The notes: generated from the sequence alone by a model not told the origin. 6,741 nt of DNA from Ardenticatenia bacterium (GCA_026983935.1 JALSTC010000793.1:1-6741); one strand, 5' to 3'; positions 1 through 5,379 are shown, counted from the first letter of the stretch. Numbers and translations: made by a program.

Positions 1-54
1 AGTCAGATATATCGTATTCTGCTGCAAAAGCGCTCGCAAATCCAGCATGGGAGT

Positions 55-594
55 ATGCCATCATGTCCACAGCCGATGCAATCGCCGCCGCCCTTCCTGA
101 TCTACCCGACCCCGCGCCCCCGGCGCTGGTTGTGGGAGCACCGCCTCTTTGCCGCCTCTCTGCTGGATTCCCTCAAGCTTACACCCACCACATGCTGGGC
201 GCTGGGCGCGAACTTCCTACCCGGCGTGCGGACATGGGAGGGCTGCGACCAGCTCTGCGGCTCCACGCTGGGGCGGGCGCTGGCCGCTGACCCCGCCTAC
301 ATGGATCAGCTCGAATCCTGGCTGACGGACGAAAACATCTGGGTGCGGCGGGCGGCACTGGTCAGCACGGTTTACCTGCGGCGATCAAAGCTGCCCCCGG
401 AGACAGTCCGCGCCCTGGATACCCCCGCCCTGGCAATGTGCGCCACGCTGCTCGATGATCCCGAACCGTACATCCGCAAGGCGGTGAACTGGGCCGTGCG
501 TGAGGTGCTGCGGCGGCACTATGACCTGGCCCGCGGCTGGCTGCTGGCACAGGCAGAGGCCGGGCCACGCTCAAAAAGAGCGCCAAAAAGCTGA
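55..594 (+). CDS. AlkD-like HEAT-repeat DNA alkylation repair protein, N-terminally shortened and probably frameshifted
   Basis: AlkD-family glycosylases excise positively charged alkylated purines using a curved stack of HEAT helices. From W-EHRL at residue 27 onward the product aligns by eye with Bacillus cereus AlkD. The four pocket residues of that enzyme have counterparts: W61 (TWEGCD), D65, R99 (WVRRAA) and W146 (VNWAVRE). The family is about 220-240 residues; this frame gives 179, with roughly 45 residues (first HEAT repeat) missing before the core. Position 55 has no ribosome site at usable distance. ATG 63, in another frame, has GGGAG nine bases upstream and encodes a plausible AlkD N-terminus (MSTADAIAAALPDLPDPA). 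Near 560 the frame of ATG 63 again reads family-like sequence (ATLKKSAKKLTAADQAAFL), while the annotated frame ends in RSKRAPKS. I infer an out-of-frame internal deletion near 110-120 and an indel near 560, or sequencing errors. The frame is open to base 1, so a start outside the window cannot be excluded. Confidence 0.6.
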   Translation: MPSCPQPMQSPPPFLIYPTPRPRRWLWEHRLFAASLLDSLKLTPTTCWALGANFLPGVRTWEGCDQLCGSTLGRALAADPAYMDQLESWLTDENIWVRRAALVSTVYLRRSKLPPETVRALDTPALAMCATLLDDPEPYIRKAVNWAVREVLRRHYDLARGWLLAQAEAGPRSKRAPKS

Positions 595-633
595 CGGCAG
601 CCGATCAGGCGGCCTTCCTTGCCGCGCCGATCC

Positions 634-662
634 CCTGTACAGGCCCGCACGGAGCGGGTACA
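634..662. repeat. Palindrome and overlapping hairpin between the AlkD-like and EamA genes
   Basis: A perfect 10-base palindrome CCTGTACAGG lies at 634-643. It overlaps a possible hairpin in which TGTA (637-640) pairs with TACA (659-662) and CCCGC with GCGGG, around a five-base loop and a four-base bulge. No T-tract follows, so it is not a canonical terminator. It could be an operator for the transporter gene or chance structure in GC-rich DNA. Confidence 0.3.
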
Positions 663-707
663 CTTGCAGCCTGTGATCCTCATTCCGCCAGAACGGAAAA
701 CGGCCTT

Positions 708-1616
708 ATGTTTGCCTATCTGGGACACTTTGCCGCGCTGGGCACGTCCGTTGCCTGGAGCTTCACCTCGGTCTTCTTCACCATTGCCGGGCGGCGGGTC
801 GGCTCGCCGATCGTCAACCGCACGCGCCTGCTGCTGGCTGTCATCTTCGTGACGATCACCCACCGCCTGATGGAGGGGCAGTTCTTCCCGCTGGGCGCGG
901 AGCCGTTCCGCTGGGGCTGGCTGGGGCTTTCCGGCATCATCGGCTACGTGATCGGGGACAGCTTCCTTTTTCAGGCCTTCGTTATGTTGGGGCCGCGCCT
1001 CTCCATGCTGCTGCTGGCACTGGCCCCGGTGTTCAGTACGGTGCTGGCCTGGGTGCTGCTGGGGGAGACGCTTTCTGCATTGGAACTGCTGGGCATTGCC
1101 CTGGCCGTCGGCGGTGTGGTGCTGGTCGTCGCCGACCGGCGCAATGGCAGCACGGCGGCCCGCCCTATCACCTCGCGCCAGTATGCGCTGGGTGTGCTGT
1201 TCGGGCTGGGCGCGGCGCTGGGACAGGCCGGGGGCCTGCTGGCTTCCAAATTGGGACTGGTGGGCGGCTTCTCGCCGCTCTCCGGCAACCTGATCCGGCT
1301 GATCACAGCGGCAGCGGCTATCTGGATCATTGCCCTGCTGGGCGGACAGATGAGGACGACCATCACCCGGCTGCGGGCGGAGCCGCACGCACTCGGCGCG
1401 ATCACCGGCGGAGCGATTGCCGGGCCGTTCGTGGGCGTGTGGCTGTCGCTGATCGCCATCCAGCACGCGCCGCTGGGCATCGCCGCCACGCTGATGAGCC
1501 TGACACCGGTGATCCTGCTGCCCATCGGGCGGTTGTTCTTCGGCGAGCGCATCACCTGGCGGGCCATCATGGGGACGGTGATCGCCTTTGCGGGCACAGC
1601 GCTGCTGTTCTTGTGA
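708..1616 (+). CDS. EamA/DMT-superfamily membrane transporter
   Basis: This is a 302-residue integral inner-membrane protein with the tandem EamA layout of the drug/metabolite transporter superfamily: two homologous five-helix halves, roughly residues 1-142 and 156-302, joined by a polar linker (about 143-156, VADRRNGSTAARP). Each half ends in the typical pattern of a helix with small residues and prolines, a short G-E loop, then a last hydrophobic helix: LALAPVFSTVLAWVLLGE at 103-120 and LTPVILLPIGRLFFGE at 265-280. Family members export amino acids, metabolites or nucleobases; nothing here identifies the substrate. ATG 708 is the only ATG giving the first helix, but no convincing ribosome site precedes it. 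The frame is open upstream and runs back into the AlkD-like tail, which is odd. The gene lies 113 bases after the AlkD-like gene on the same strand. Family is certain enough; substrate is unknown. Confidence 0.88.
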   Translation: MFAYLGHFAALGTSVAWSFTSVFFTIAGRRVGSPIVNRTRLLLAVIFVTITHRLMEGQFFPLGAEPFRWGWLGLSGIIGYVIGDSFLFQAFVMLGPRLSMLLLALAPVFSTVLAWVLLGETLSALELLGIALAVGGVVLVVADRRNGSTAARPITSRQYALGVLFGLGAALGQAGGLLASKLGLVGGFSPLSGNLIRLITAAAAIWIIALLGGQMRTTITRLRAEPHALGAITGGAIAGPFVGVWLSLIAIQHAPLGIAATLMSLTPVILLPIGRLFFGERITWRAIMGTVIAFAGTALLFL

Positions 1617-1644
1617 GGAATCCCCGGAGCAAATACCCGTCTCA

Positions 1645-1726
1645 GCCTGTGATTTCAATCGCAGGCGATGAGTCGCGGCCTGTCATTGCATCTCACGCCC
1701 TCTATTGGCCGGTAGCGGCAGGCCGC
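1645..1726. repeat. Two inverted repeats in the EamA-recO intergenic region
   Basis: The first is a 10-base stem at 1645-1666: GCCTGTGATT pairs with AATCGCAGGC, with one G-T wobble and a two-base centre. The second is an 8-base perfect inverted repeat, GCGGCCTG at 1675-1682 and CAGGCCGC at 1719-1726, enclosing 36 bases. Neither is followed by a T-run, so they are not standard intrinsic terminators. They sit 29-110 bases after the transporter stop and 83 or more bases before recO, so they may shape the 3' end of the transporter mRNA or the recO leader. Function is not demonstrated. Confidence 0.4.
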
Positions 1727-1809
1727 ATCCGCCGTTACAATGAAAGCGGAAAGCCGTGCAAGCCCAGAACGCAAAATCCAACACCTGACACACAAAACTG
1801 AACAGGCTT

Positions 1810-2607
1810 ATGTCCTCCAGACCCCGCACCTTCCGCAGTGAAGCCATCATCCTCAGCCGCAGCGACTTCGGCGAAGCCGACCGCCTGCTGGTCATCCTGA
1901 CGCCGGAGCACGGCAAGCTGCGGGCCATCGCCAAAGGGGCACGTAAGCCGCTGGCCCGCAAGAGCGGGCATGTTGAACTGTTCGCCCGCACCGACCTGCT
2001 GCTGCACCGCGGACGTGACCTGCTGATCGTCTCCCAGGCGGAGATGACCGAGCCATACCTCCCGCTGCGGGAAGACCTGACCCGCGCCGCCTACGCCAAT
2101 TACGTCGCCGAGCTGCTGGACAGCTTCACCACCGATGAGGACGGCGGGGAAAGCGCAGCGCTCTTCGATCTACTGGACGCCACCCTGCGGCGGCTGTGCG
2201 GCGAATCCGATCTGCGCATCGTGGCACGTCACTACGAAATGCGTCTGCTCGATCTGGTCGGCTTCCGTCCAGAGATGACAGCCTGCGTCTATTGTGGAGA
2301 AGCGATCAGCCCGCAGGATCAGTTTTTCAGCGCGGCGGAGGGCGGCGTCGTCTGTCCGGTGTGTGGCGCGCAGCACGTCGAAGTTGTTGTCCCCATCAGT
2401 CAGCACGGGCTGCACGCCCTGCGCGTCCTCCAGCGCGAGTCATGGGCGCACGTCCGGGCACTGAAGCTCAACACGCCGCTGCACCTGGAAATCGAGCGGG
2501 TGATGCTGGGCTACCTGATCGCACTGCTGGAACGGCGCTTGCAGTCGGCGGCCTTCATCCGGCGGCTGCGCGCGGAGGGACGCCAGCATCCGAAGGAGGC
2601 ATCATGA
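1810..2607 (+). CDS. recO: DNA repair and recombination protein RecO
   Basis: RecO works in the RecFOR pathway: it binds single-stranded DNA and SSB and, with RecR, loads RecA at gaps; it also anneals complementary strands. The 265-residue length is normal for the family (about 240-270). The N-terminal OB-fold is recognisable at residues 5-80, with the family pattern R-S-E-A-I-I-L-S near the start, F-G-E-A-D-R-L-L-V at 20-28, and L-R-A-I-A-K-G-A-R at 37-45. A helical domain follows, holding a zinc finger of two CxxC pairs, C159/C162 and C182/C185, then a C-terminal helical bundle. The start at 1810 gives the usual N-terminus; the ribosome site is weak (AGG six bases upstream). The stop overlaps the next gene by ATGA, so the two are translationally coupled. 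Nothing is missing from the domain plan. Confidence 0.95.
   Translation: MSSRPRTFRSEAIILSRSDFGEADRLLVILTPEHGKLRAIAKGARKPLARKSGHVELFARTDLLLHRGRDLLIVSQAEMTEPYLPLREDLTRAAYANYVAELLDSFTTDEDGGESAALFDLLDATLRRLCGESDLRIVARHYEMRLLDLVGFRPEMTACVYCGEAISPQDQFFSAAEGGVVCPVCGAQHVEVVVPISQHGLHALRVLQRESWAHVRALKLNTPLHLEIERVMLGYLIALLERRLQSAAFIRRLRAEGRQHPKEAS
2593..2599 (+). promoter_or_regulatory. Strong ribosome binding site inside the recO end
   Basis: AAGGAGG, a near-complete anti-Shine-Dalgarno match, ends four bases before ATG 2604. It is embedded in the last codons of recO. Together with the ATGA stop-start overlap it fixes the start of the ArsR-family gene and indicates translational coupling. Confidence 0.8.
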
Positions 2608-2951
2608 CAGAAGATGGTCAGCACATCATCGATCCGGAGAACGTGACGGCGGCGGAAGCAGCCATCGTGGATGCCTCCACAGCGGAGGCGCTGGCGGCAC
2701 TTTTCAAGGCGCTGGCCGATCCCACACGGGTGCGCCTGATCTCGGCGCTGGCAGATACCGAGCTGTGCGTCAGCGACCTGACCGCCGTGCTGGGTATGGA
2801 ACAGTCGGCGGTGTCGCACCAACTGCGCACCCTGCGCGAATGGCGGCTGGTCAAGCGGCGGCGGGCCGGGCGTCTGATCTACTACAGCCTGGACGACGAG
2901 CACGTGCGCGACCTGCTCATGCGCGGCCTGGCGCATGTGCGCCACCCCTGA
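2604..2951 (+). CDS. ArsR/SmtB-family metal-sensing repressor with a CzrA-like zinc/cobalt site
   Basis: This 115-residue winged-helix protein matches SmtB/CzrA repressors. F-K-A-L-A-D-P-T-R-V-R-L (34-45) leads into the helix-turn-helix ELCVSDLTAVLGMEQSAVSH, residues 53-72, and the wing contains GRLIYYSLDDEH. In SmtB/CzrA the alpha-5 helices form the metal site across the dimer. CzrA uses D84, H86, H97 and H100; the equivalents here are D98, H100, H111 and H114, all present with the same spacing. The alpha-3 site used by CadC is incomplete: only C55 is present, without the second cysteine or N-terminal cysteines. I infer a Zn(II)/Co(II) sensor. ATG 2604 is chosen because AAGGAGG lies just upstream (2593-2599) and it overlaps the recO stop; the frame is open much further upstream but that part is a shadow of recO. 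No exporter or metallothionein adjoins, so its targets are probably elsewhere. Confidence 0.92.
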   Translation: MTEDGQHIIDPENVTAAEAAIVDASTAEALAALFKALADPTRVRLISALADTELCVSDLTAVLGMEQSAVSHQLRTLREWRLVKRRRAGRLIYYSLDDEHVRDLLMRGLAHVRHP

Positions 2952-2966
2952 GATTGCCCAGCCAGC

Positions 2967-2988
2967 GCCAGAGATTGAAATCTCCGGC
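2967..2988. repeat. Small hairpin after the ArsR-family gene
   Basis: GAGATT-GA-AATCTC (2971-2984) forms a 6-base stem that extends past one mismatch by GCC/GGC. It begins 16 bases after the repressor stop. The plus strand lacks a T-tract directly after it (TGAGGAG then A's), so it is at best a weak end signal for the recO-arsR transcript. Confidence 0.35.
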
Positions 2989-2995
2989 TGAGGAG

Positions 2996-3020
2996 AAAAA
3001 AGTCTGGTTAAAACCAGACT
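2996..3020 (-). terminator. Rho-independent terminator for the zinc-ribbon gene
   Basis: A perfect inverted repeat AGTCTGGTT-AA-AACCAGACT (3001-3019/3020) is preceded on the plus strand by a run of six A's (2996-3001). Read on the minus strand, it is a 9-base stem followed directly by six T's, the canonical intrinsic terminator. It lies about 155 bases downstream of the stop of the minus-strand zinc-ribbon gene (3174). It does not fit the plus strand, where no T-run follows. Confidence 0.8.
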
Positions 3021-3039
3021 GGATCAGACTGCCCGCCGG

Positions 3040-3173
3040 AGTACTTTTCGCCCGCTGCTTTTCCCTTGTCCCCCGACTCTGACCTCTCCGCAGGGGGGCA
3101 GCGGATGCCTTCGCCTGCTGTTCGATGCTCGCCGCTTCTTCTCCTGCCGCCTGCTCCTTGTCCCTTGCCTCTG
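3040..3173. other. Pyrimidine-rich non-coding stretch between convergent genes
   Basis: The plus strand here is dominated by C and T, with short blocks such as CCTTGTCCC at 3064-3072 and again at 3156-3164. No gene-like composition or ribosome site is visible on either strand. It may be a decayed short tandem repeat tract or the long 3' untranslated part of the minus-strand gene. Confidence 0.4.
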
Positions 3174-3698
3174 CTAATTGAGATACGGCCCCTGTGTGCT
3201 GCCGGGCGACGGGTTATTGCGTGTGATCAGCGCCTCGGACTCGATGATCTCATCCGGCGGGAGCAGCTCGATGCCGCCGGGCGGCGGGTCATCGGGCAGC
3301 AGCGGACGGTCACCGCCGGGCGGTTTGGGCTTGCGCCCGGAGCGGAGAATCTCGGAGAGCACCAGCACCGCGGCCCCTGCCACCAGCAGCAGCGCGTCAT
3401 CGAAAATGCGCGGCGGCGGCGTCAGGAATGCCGTCACGAAGGCCATCAGCACCAGCGTGATGCCAATGCCTCGCATACTGGTCACCAGCGCCCGACGCAC
3501 TTCCGGGCTGAAACGGCGCTCAATCCAGGGGACGGGCGGTTCGCTGATGATCACCGCGCCGCAGTACGGGCAAAAACGGGCATCCGCCGGGACGCTCTTG
3601 CCGCAGGCATTGCACTGCCGCGCCAGTTCTACGCCGCACCCGGCGCAGAATCGTGCCCGGTCGGGGTTGATGTGATGGCATTGAGGACACTGTTTCAT
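3174..3698 (-). CDS. Double-zinc-ribbon protein with two membrane helices
   Basis: This 174-residue protein begins with two zinc ribbons: CxxC pairs C4/C7 and C18/C21, then C29/C32 and C43/C46, the double zinc-ribbon pattern (DZANK-like). A short linker leads to two hydrophobic helices, about residues 74-93 and 102-118, and then a proline-, glycine- and aspartate-rich tail (122-174) that should be disordered. No enzymatic motif is seen. Proteins of this plan are common and mostly uncharacterised; the ribbons are thought to bind partner proteins or nucleic acid at the membrane face, but for this protein no function can be assigned. The start at 3698 gives the first CxxC at once; GAGAAGG lies 11 bases upstream. 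It has its own extended -10 promoter (3740-3748) and a terminator at 3020-2996, so it appears to be a single-gene transcript, convergent with recO-arsR. Confidence 0.8.
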   Translation of the reverse strand: MKQCPQCHHINPDRARFCAGCGVELARQCNACGKSVPADARFCPYCGAVIISEPPVPWIERRFSPEVRRALVTSMRGIGITLVLMAFVTAFLTPPPRIFDDALLLVAGAAVLVLSEILRSGRKPKPPGGDRPLLPDDPPPGGIELLPPDEIIESEALITRNNPSPGSTQGPYLN

Positions 3699-3739
3699 GA
3701 CGGTGACTACCTTCTCGCTCTGATCCGGCCTTCGCCCTG

Positions 3740-3748
3740 ATTATACCA
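3740..3748 (-). promoter_or_regulatory. Extended -10 promoter of the zinc-ribbon gene
   Basis: On the minus strand the sequence reads TGG-TATAAT, a perfect -10 hexamer (3745-3740) with the TGN extension at 3748-3746. The -35 region at 17 bases is poor, as is common for extended -10 promoters. Initiation near 3733 would give a leader of about 35 bases that includes the ribosome site at 3716-3710. Confidence 0.65.
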
Positions 3749-3816
3749 TGCTCTGCCGCACCGCTGACCAGATTCAGAATCCCCTCATACATATCCCATA
3801 TCTTCCCGGCCCCTGA

Positions 3817-4017
3817 TACGCACTCGGATTCGCGCTGAGCGCCATCCTCGCCTATCTGTTCCTGAACCGCCTGCCTTTTGATTCGTACAGCATCGCCTGG
3901 GATCGGGCGCAGGCCGCGCTGCTGATCGGCGACCTGCTGGGGCTGGCCGTGCCGTTCCTGTTCGCCGGGGGTAGTTCATCAACCAGTTCCTCCCCTAAAG
4001 TGCTGCACAGGGCGTGA
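3817..4017 (+). pseudogene. Remnant of a polytopic membrane protein resembling the membrane part of spermidine-synthase-like fusion proteins
   Basis: Within the 410 bases between the flanking minus-strand genes, one plus frame (after TGA 3814, ending TGA 4015-4017) encodes a coherent stretch: two hydrophobic segments around the motif LNRLPFDSYSIAWDRAQAALL. From memory this resembles the segment L-PFD-Y-IAW-PRQ-LYL---LLLA-PFF-AG found in the membrane domain of proteins with a fused spermidine-synthase-like methyltransferase fold. The match stops after VPFLFAGG; the rest of the frame (SSSTSSSPKVLHRA) is not family-like. There is no start codon or ribosome site, and neither the earlier helices nor the catalytic domain is present. 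I read it as a fragment left after deletion of most of a gene. The strong plus-strand terminator 35 bases later fits a former rightward gene. The family assignment rests on pattern memory and is tentative. Confidence 0.5.
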
Positions 4018-4051
4018 GCACACCCGGAAAACTCCGGAAACAGACACAAAC

Positions 4052-4090
4052 ACGGGCCGTATGTCTCACCATACGGCCCGTCGCTTTTTT
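4052..4090 (+). terminator. Strong intrinsic terminator, possibly bidirectional
   Basis: ACGGGCCGTATG (4052-4063) pairs perfectly with CATACGGCCCGT (4070-4081) around a six-base loop, and CGC plus six T's follow on the plus strand (4085-4090). Read on the minus strand, the same stem is preceded by six A's and followed by GTTTGTGTCTGTTT, so it can also end the receiver-kinase transcript, whose stop codon lies 19 bases before the A-run. On the plus strand the only candidate gene is the decayed fragment ending at 4017. Confidence 0.85.
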
Positions 4091-4108
4091 GCGGCCAGGA
4101 AGTCTCCG

Positions 4109-5203
4109 CTATTCGTAGAGCGCGAAGTGTGCGCAGACGCTTGTCCCCGCGCCCAGGGCGCTGGTGATCTTCAGTTCACCACCGTGCAATTCCACCAGCC
4201 GCCGGGCGACGGTCAGCCCCAGGCCCAGGCCCTGCTGCTCATACATCCGGCGGTCAAACTGCATGTAAGCGCCGATCTGCCTGATCTGGTTGGCGGACAT
4301 GCCGCGCCCTTCGTCGCGGACGCAGAAAGTGTAGCGATCCCCGTCCCGGCTGGCTTCAACGATGATCGGCGTGCCCGGATCGGAGAATTTGCAGGCGTTG
4401 TCCACAAGTTCGGTGACGATCTTGCGCAGGTCATCGGCGGCAATGCGCAGCGCCACCCCGCTCACCGTCATTTCCAGGTCATCGCCTCGGCCAGCGGCCA
4501 CAGCCGTCTGCCGGGCCTGCTTTTCGATGATGGGGGCGGTATCCTTCACGATATTGCTGCGCAGCGCTTCATGCTGCTCGCGGTCAGAAGCGACAACTTC
4601 AAGCTGTGCATAGACCAGATAGTTTTCGATCAGGCGGTAGAGGCGGCGGCTGTGCTTGTAGATGGCCTCCGACATATGCAGCAGATCGTCCTGGCTGAGG
4701 CGGTCGTGATCCTCGACCATCAGCTCAGAGTTGCCGAGGATGATGGCCAGCGGCGTCCGGAGTTCATGCGGCAGGGAGTACAGGATGTTGTGGCGGAGCT
4801 GGCGCATGGTGGTTTCGTGCTCGCGCTCGATGGCCTGCCGCTTGCCAAGCTGGGTCTTCACCGAGTTCAGCAGCTCCGGCGGGGAAAACGGCTTGAAGAT
4901 GTAGTCATCCGCGCCCAGCTCCATCCCGCGGCGCATGTCTTCCACGCGATCCCTGGCCGTCAGGAAAATGAAGGGCAGCGTCCGGGTCCTGGAGTCCTGA
5001 CGCAGCTCCTGCAGCACCTTGTAGCCGTCCATGCCAGGAATGCCGACATCACAAAGCACCAGATCGGGTAGCCACTCGCGCACAATTTGCACACCCAGAT
5101 TACCCTGGCCAACCCCTTTGGGGTTGTAGCCTTCCACCCTCAGGGTGTCCACGATCATGTTGCGCGTCAGCAAATCATCCTCAATCACCACAATATCGGC
5201 CAT
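4109..5203 (-). CDS. Hybrid response-receiver / sensor histidine kinase (REC-HisKA-HATPase)
   Basis: A cytoplasmic two-component protein of 364 residues. Residues 1-120 are a receiver domain: acidic pair D9/D10, phospho-acceptor D52 (LCDVGIPGMDG), T82 and K104 (FKPF). A short coiled linker with QAIEREHETTMRQL leads to the HisKA dimerisation helix with H-box SLPHELRTPL, H146. The HATPase domain shows an N-box ELVDNACKFS (N269), G1 DEGRGM (297-302) and G2 QGLGLGL (324-330). There is no membrane helix, PAS/GAF sensor or DNA-binding output, so the signal must come from phosphorylation of the receiver or from a partner. This layout is common in Chloroflexota and cyanobacteria. ATG 5203 has GGAG eight bases upstream. 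It is transcribed away from padR; no cognate response regulator with an output domain is in the window. All catalytic residues expected for kinase and receiver activity appear present. Confidence 0.95.
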   Translation of the reverse strand: MADIVVIEDDLLTRNMIVDTLRVEGYNPKGVGQGNLGVQIVREWLPDLVLCDVGIPGMDGYKVLQELRQDSRTRTLPFIFLTARDRVEDMRRGMELGADDYIFKPFSPPELLNSVKTQLGKRQAIEREHETTMRQLRHNILYSLPHELRTPLAIILGNSELMVEDHDRLSQDDLLHMSEAIYKHSRRLYRLIENYLVYAQLEVVASDREQHEALRSNIVKDTAPIIEKQARQTAVAAGRGDDLEMTVSGVALRIAADDLRKIVTELVDNACKFSDPGTPIIVEASRDGDRYTFCVRDEGRGMSANQIRQIGAYMQFDRRMYEQQGLGLGLTVARRLVELHGGELKITSALGAGTSVCAHFALYE

Positions 5204-5263
5204 ACTTCAGTCTCCAACCCATCATATCGCCGCTGCCGGCAGACACACGGAAAAACAGGGAGT

Positions 5264-5331
5264 TCATGGAATATTCATTGTTCAACCATTCTCATTGTAA
5301 TGGCTTTTACGTCATGGAATATAAATTCCAT
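5264..5331. repeat. Direct and inverted repeats in the AT-rich kinase-padR divergent region
   Basis: The 11-base word TCATGGAATAT occurs at 5264-5274 and 5312-5322, 48 bases apart. The first copy merges into the palindrome GAATATTC (5269-5276). The second begins a perfect 7-4-7 inverted repeat ATGGAAT-ATAA-ATTCCAT (5314-5331). Between them CCATT and AATGG (5286-5303) form a further inverted repeat. The region is much more AT-rich than its surroundings, as expected of a regulatory region. The binding protein is unknown. Confidence 0.55.
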
Positions 5332-5350
5332 CTAAATTTTCCAACCCTGC

Positions 5351-5379
5351 TTGACAAAATTCGCCTTCAGGTTTATTCT
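5351..5379 (+). promoter_or_regulatory. Sigma70-type promoter of padR
   Basis: A perfect -35 hexamer TTGACA (5351-5356) is separated by 17 bases from the -10 hexamer TATTCT (5374-5379). Initiation should fall near 5386, giving a leader of about 38 bases with GGGAG at 5410-5414 before ATG 5424. It is the best-matching promoter in the window. Confidence 0.85.

Noticed and set aside
15..20. TATTCT at the left edge as a -10 box for the AlkD-like gene
   Set aside because: The -35 position would lie outside the window, so it cannot be judged.
667..1653. 11-base word CAGCCTGTGAT at 667-677 and 1643-1653, flanking the transporter gene
   Set aside because: A repeat this short is expected by chance several times in a window of this size, and the flanking bases do not match well enough to suggest an insertion or duplication.
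519..1658. Long minus-strand open frame of 379 codons opposite the transporter
   Set aside because: Its product is a Gln/Arg/His-rich low-complexity sequence with no family pattern, as expected for the antisense of a GC-rich gene; the plus strand encodes a clear EamA protein.
1736..1741. TACAAT as a -10 box for recO
   Set aside because: No acceptable -35 hexamer lies 16-18 bases upstream and there is no TG extension, so the promoter call is too weak.
1799..1804. TGAACA just before recO as an SmtB/CzrA operator half-site
   Set aside because: The matching inverted half TGTTCA is not found at the required distance.
2196..2951. Long version of the ArsR-family protein starting inside recO
   Set aside because: Residues before ATG 2604 are an Arg/Ala-rich shadow of recO; the strong AAGGAGG and the stop-start overlap fix the shorter start.
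3066..3740. Plus-strand open frames opposite the zinc-ribbon gene
   Set aside because: Their products are low-complexity, whereas the minus strand shows eight ordered cysteines, two membrane helices, a promoter and a terminator.
4061..5071. Long plus-strand open frame opposite the receiver-kinase
   Set aside because: It starts inside the terminator hairpin, has no ribosome site, and lies opposite a protein with all the kinase and receiver motifs.
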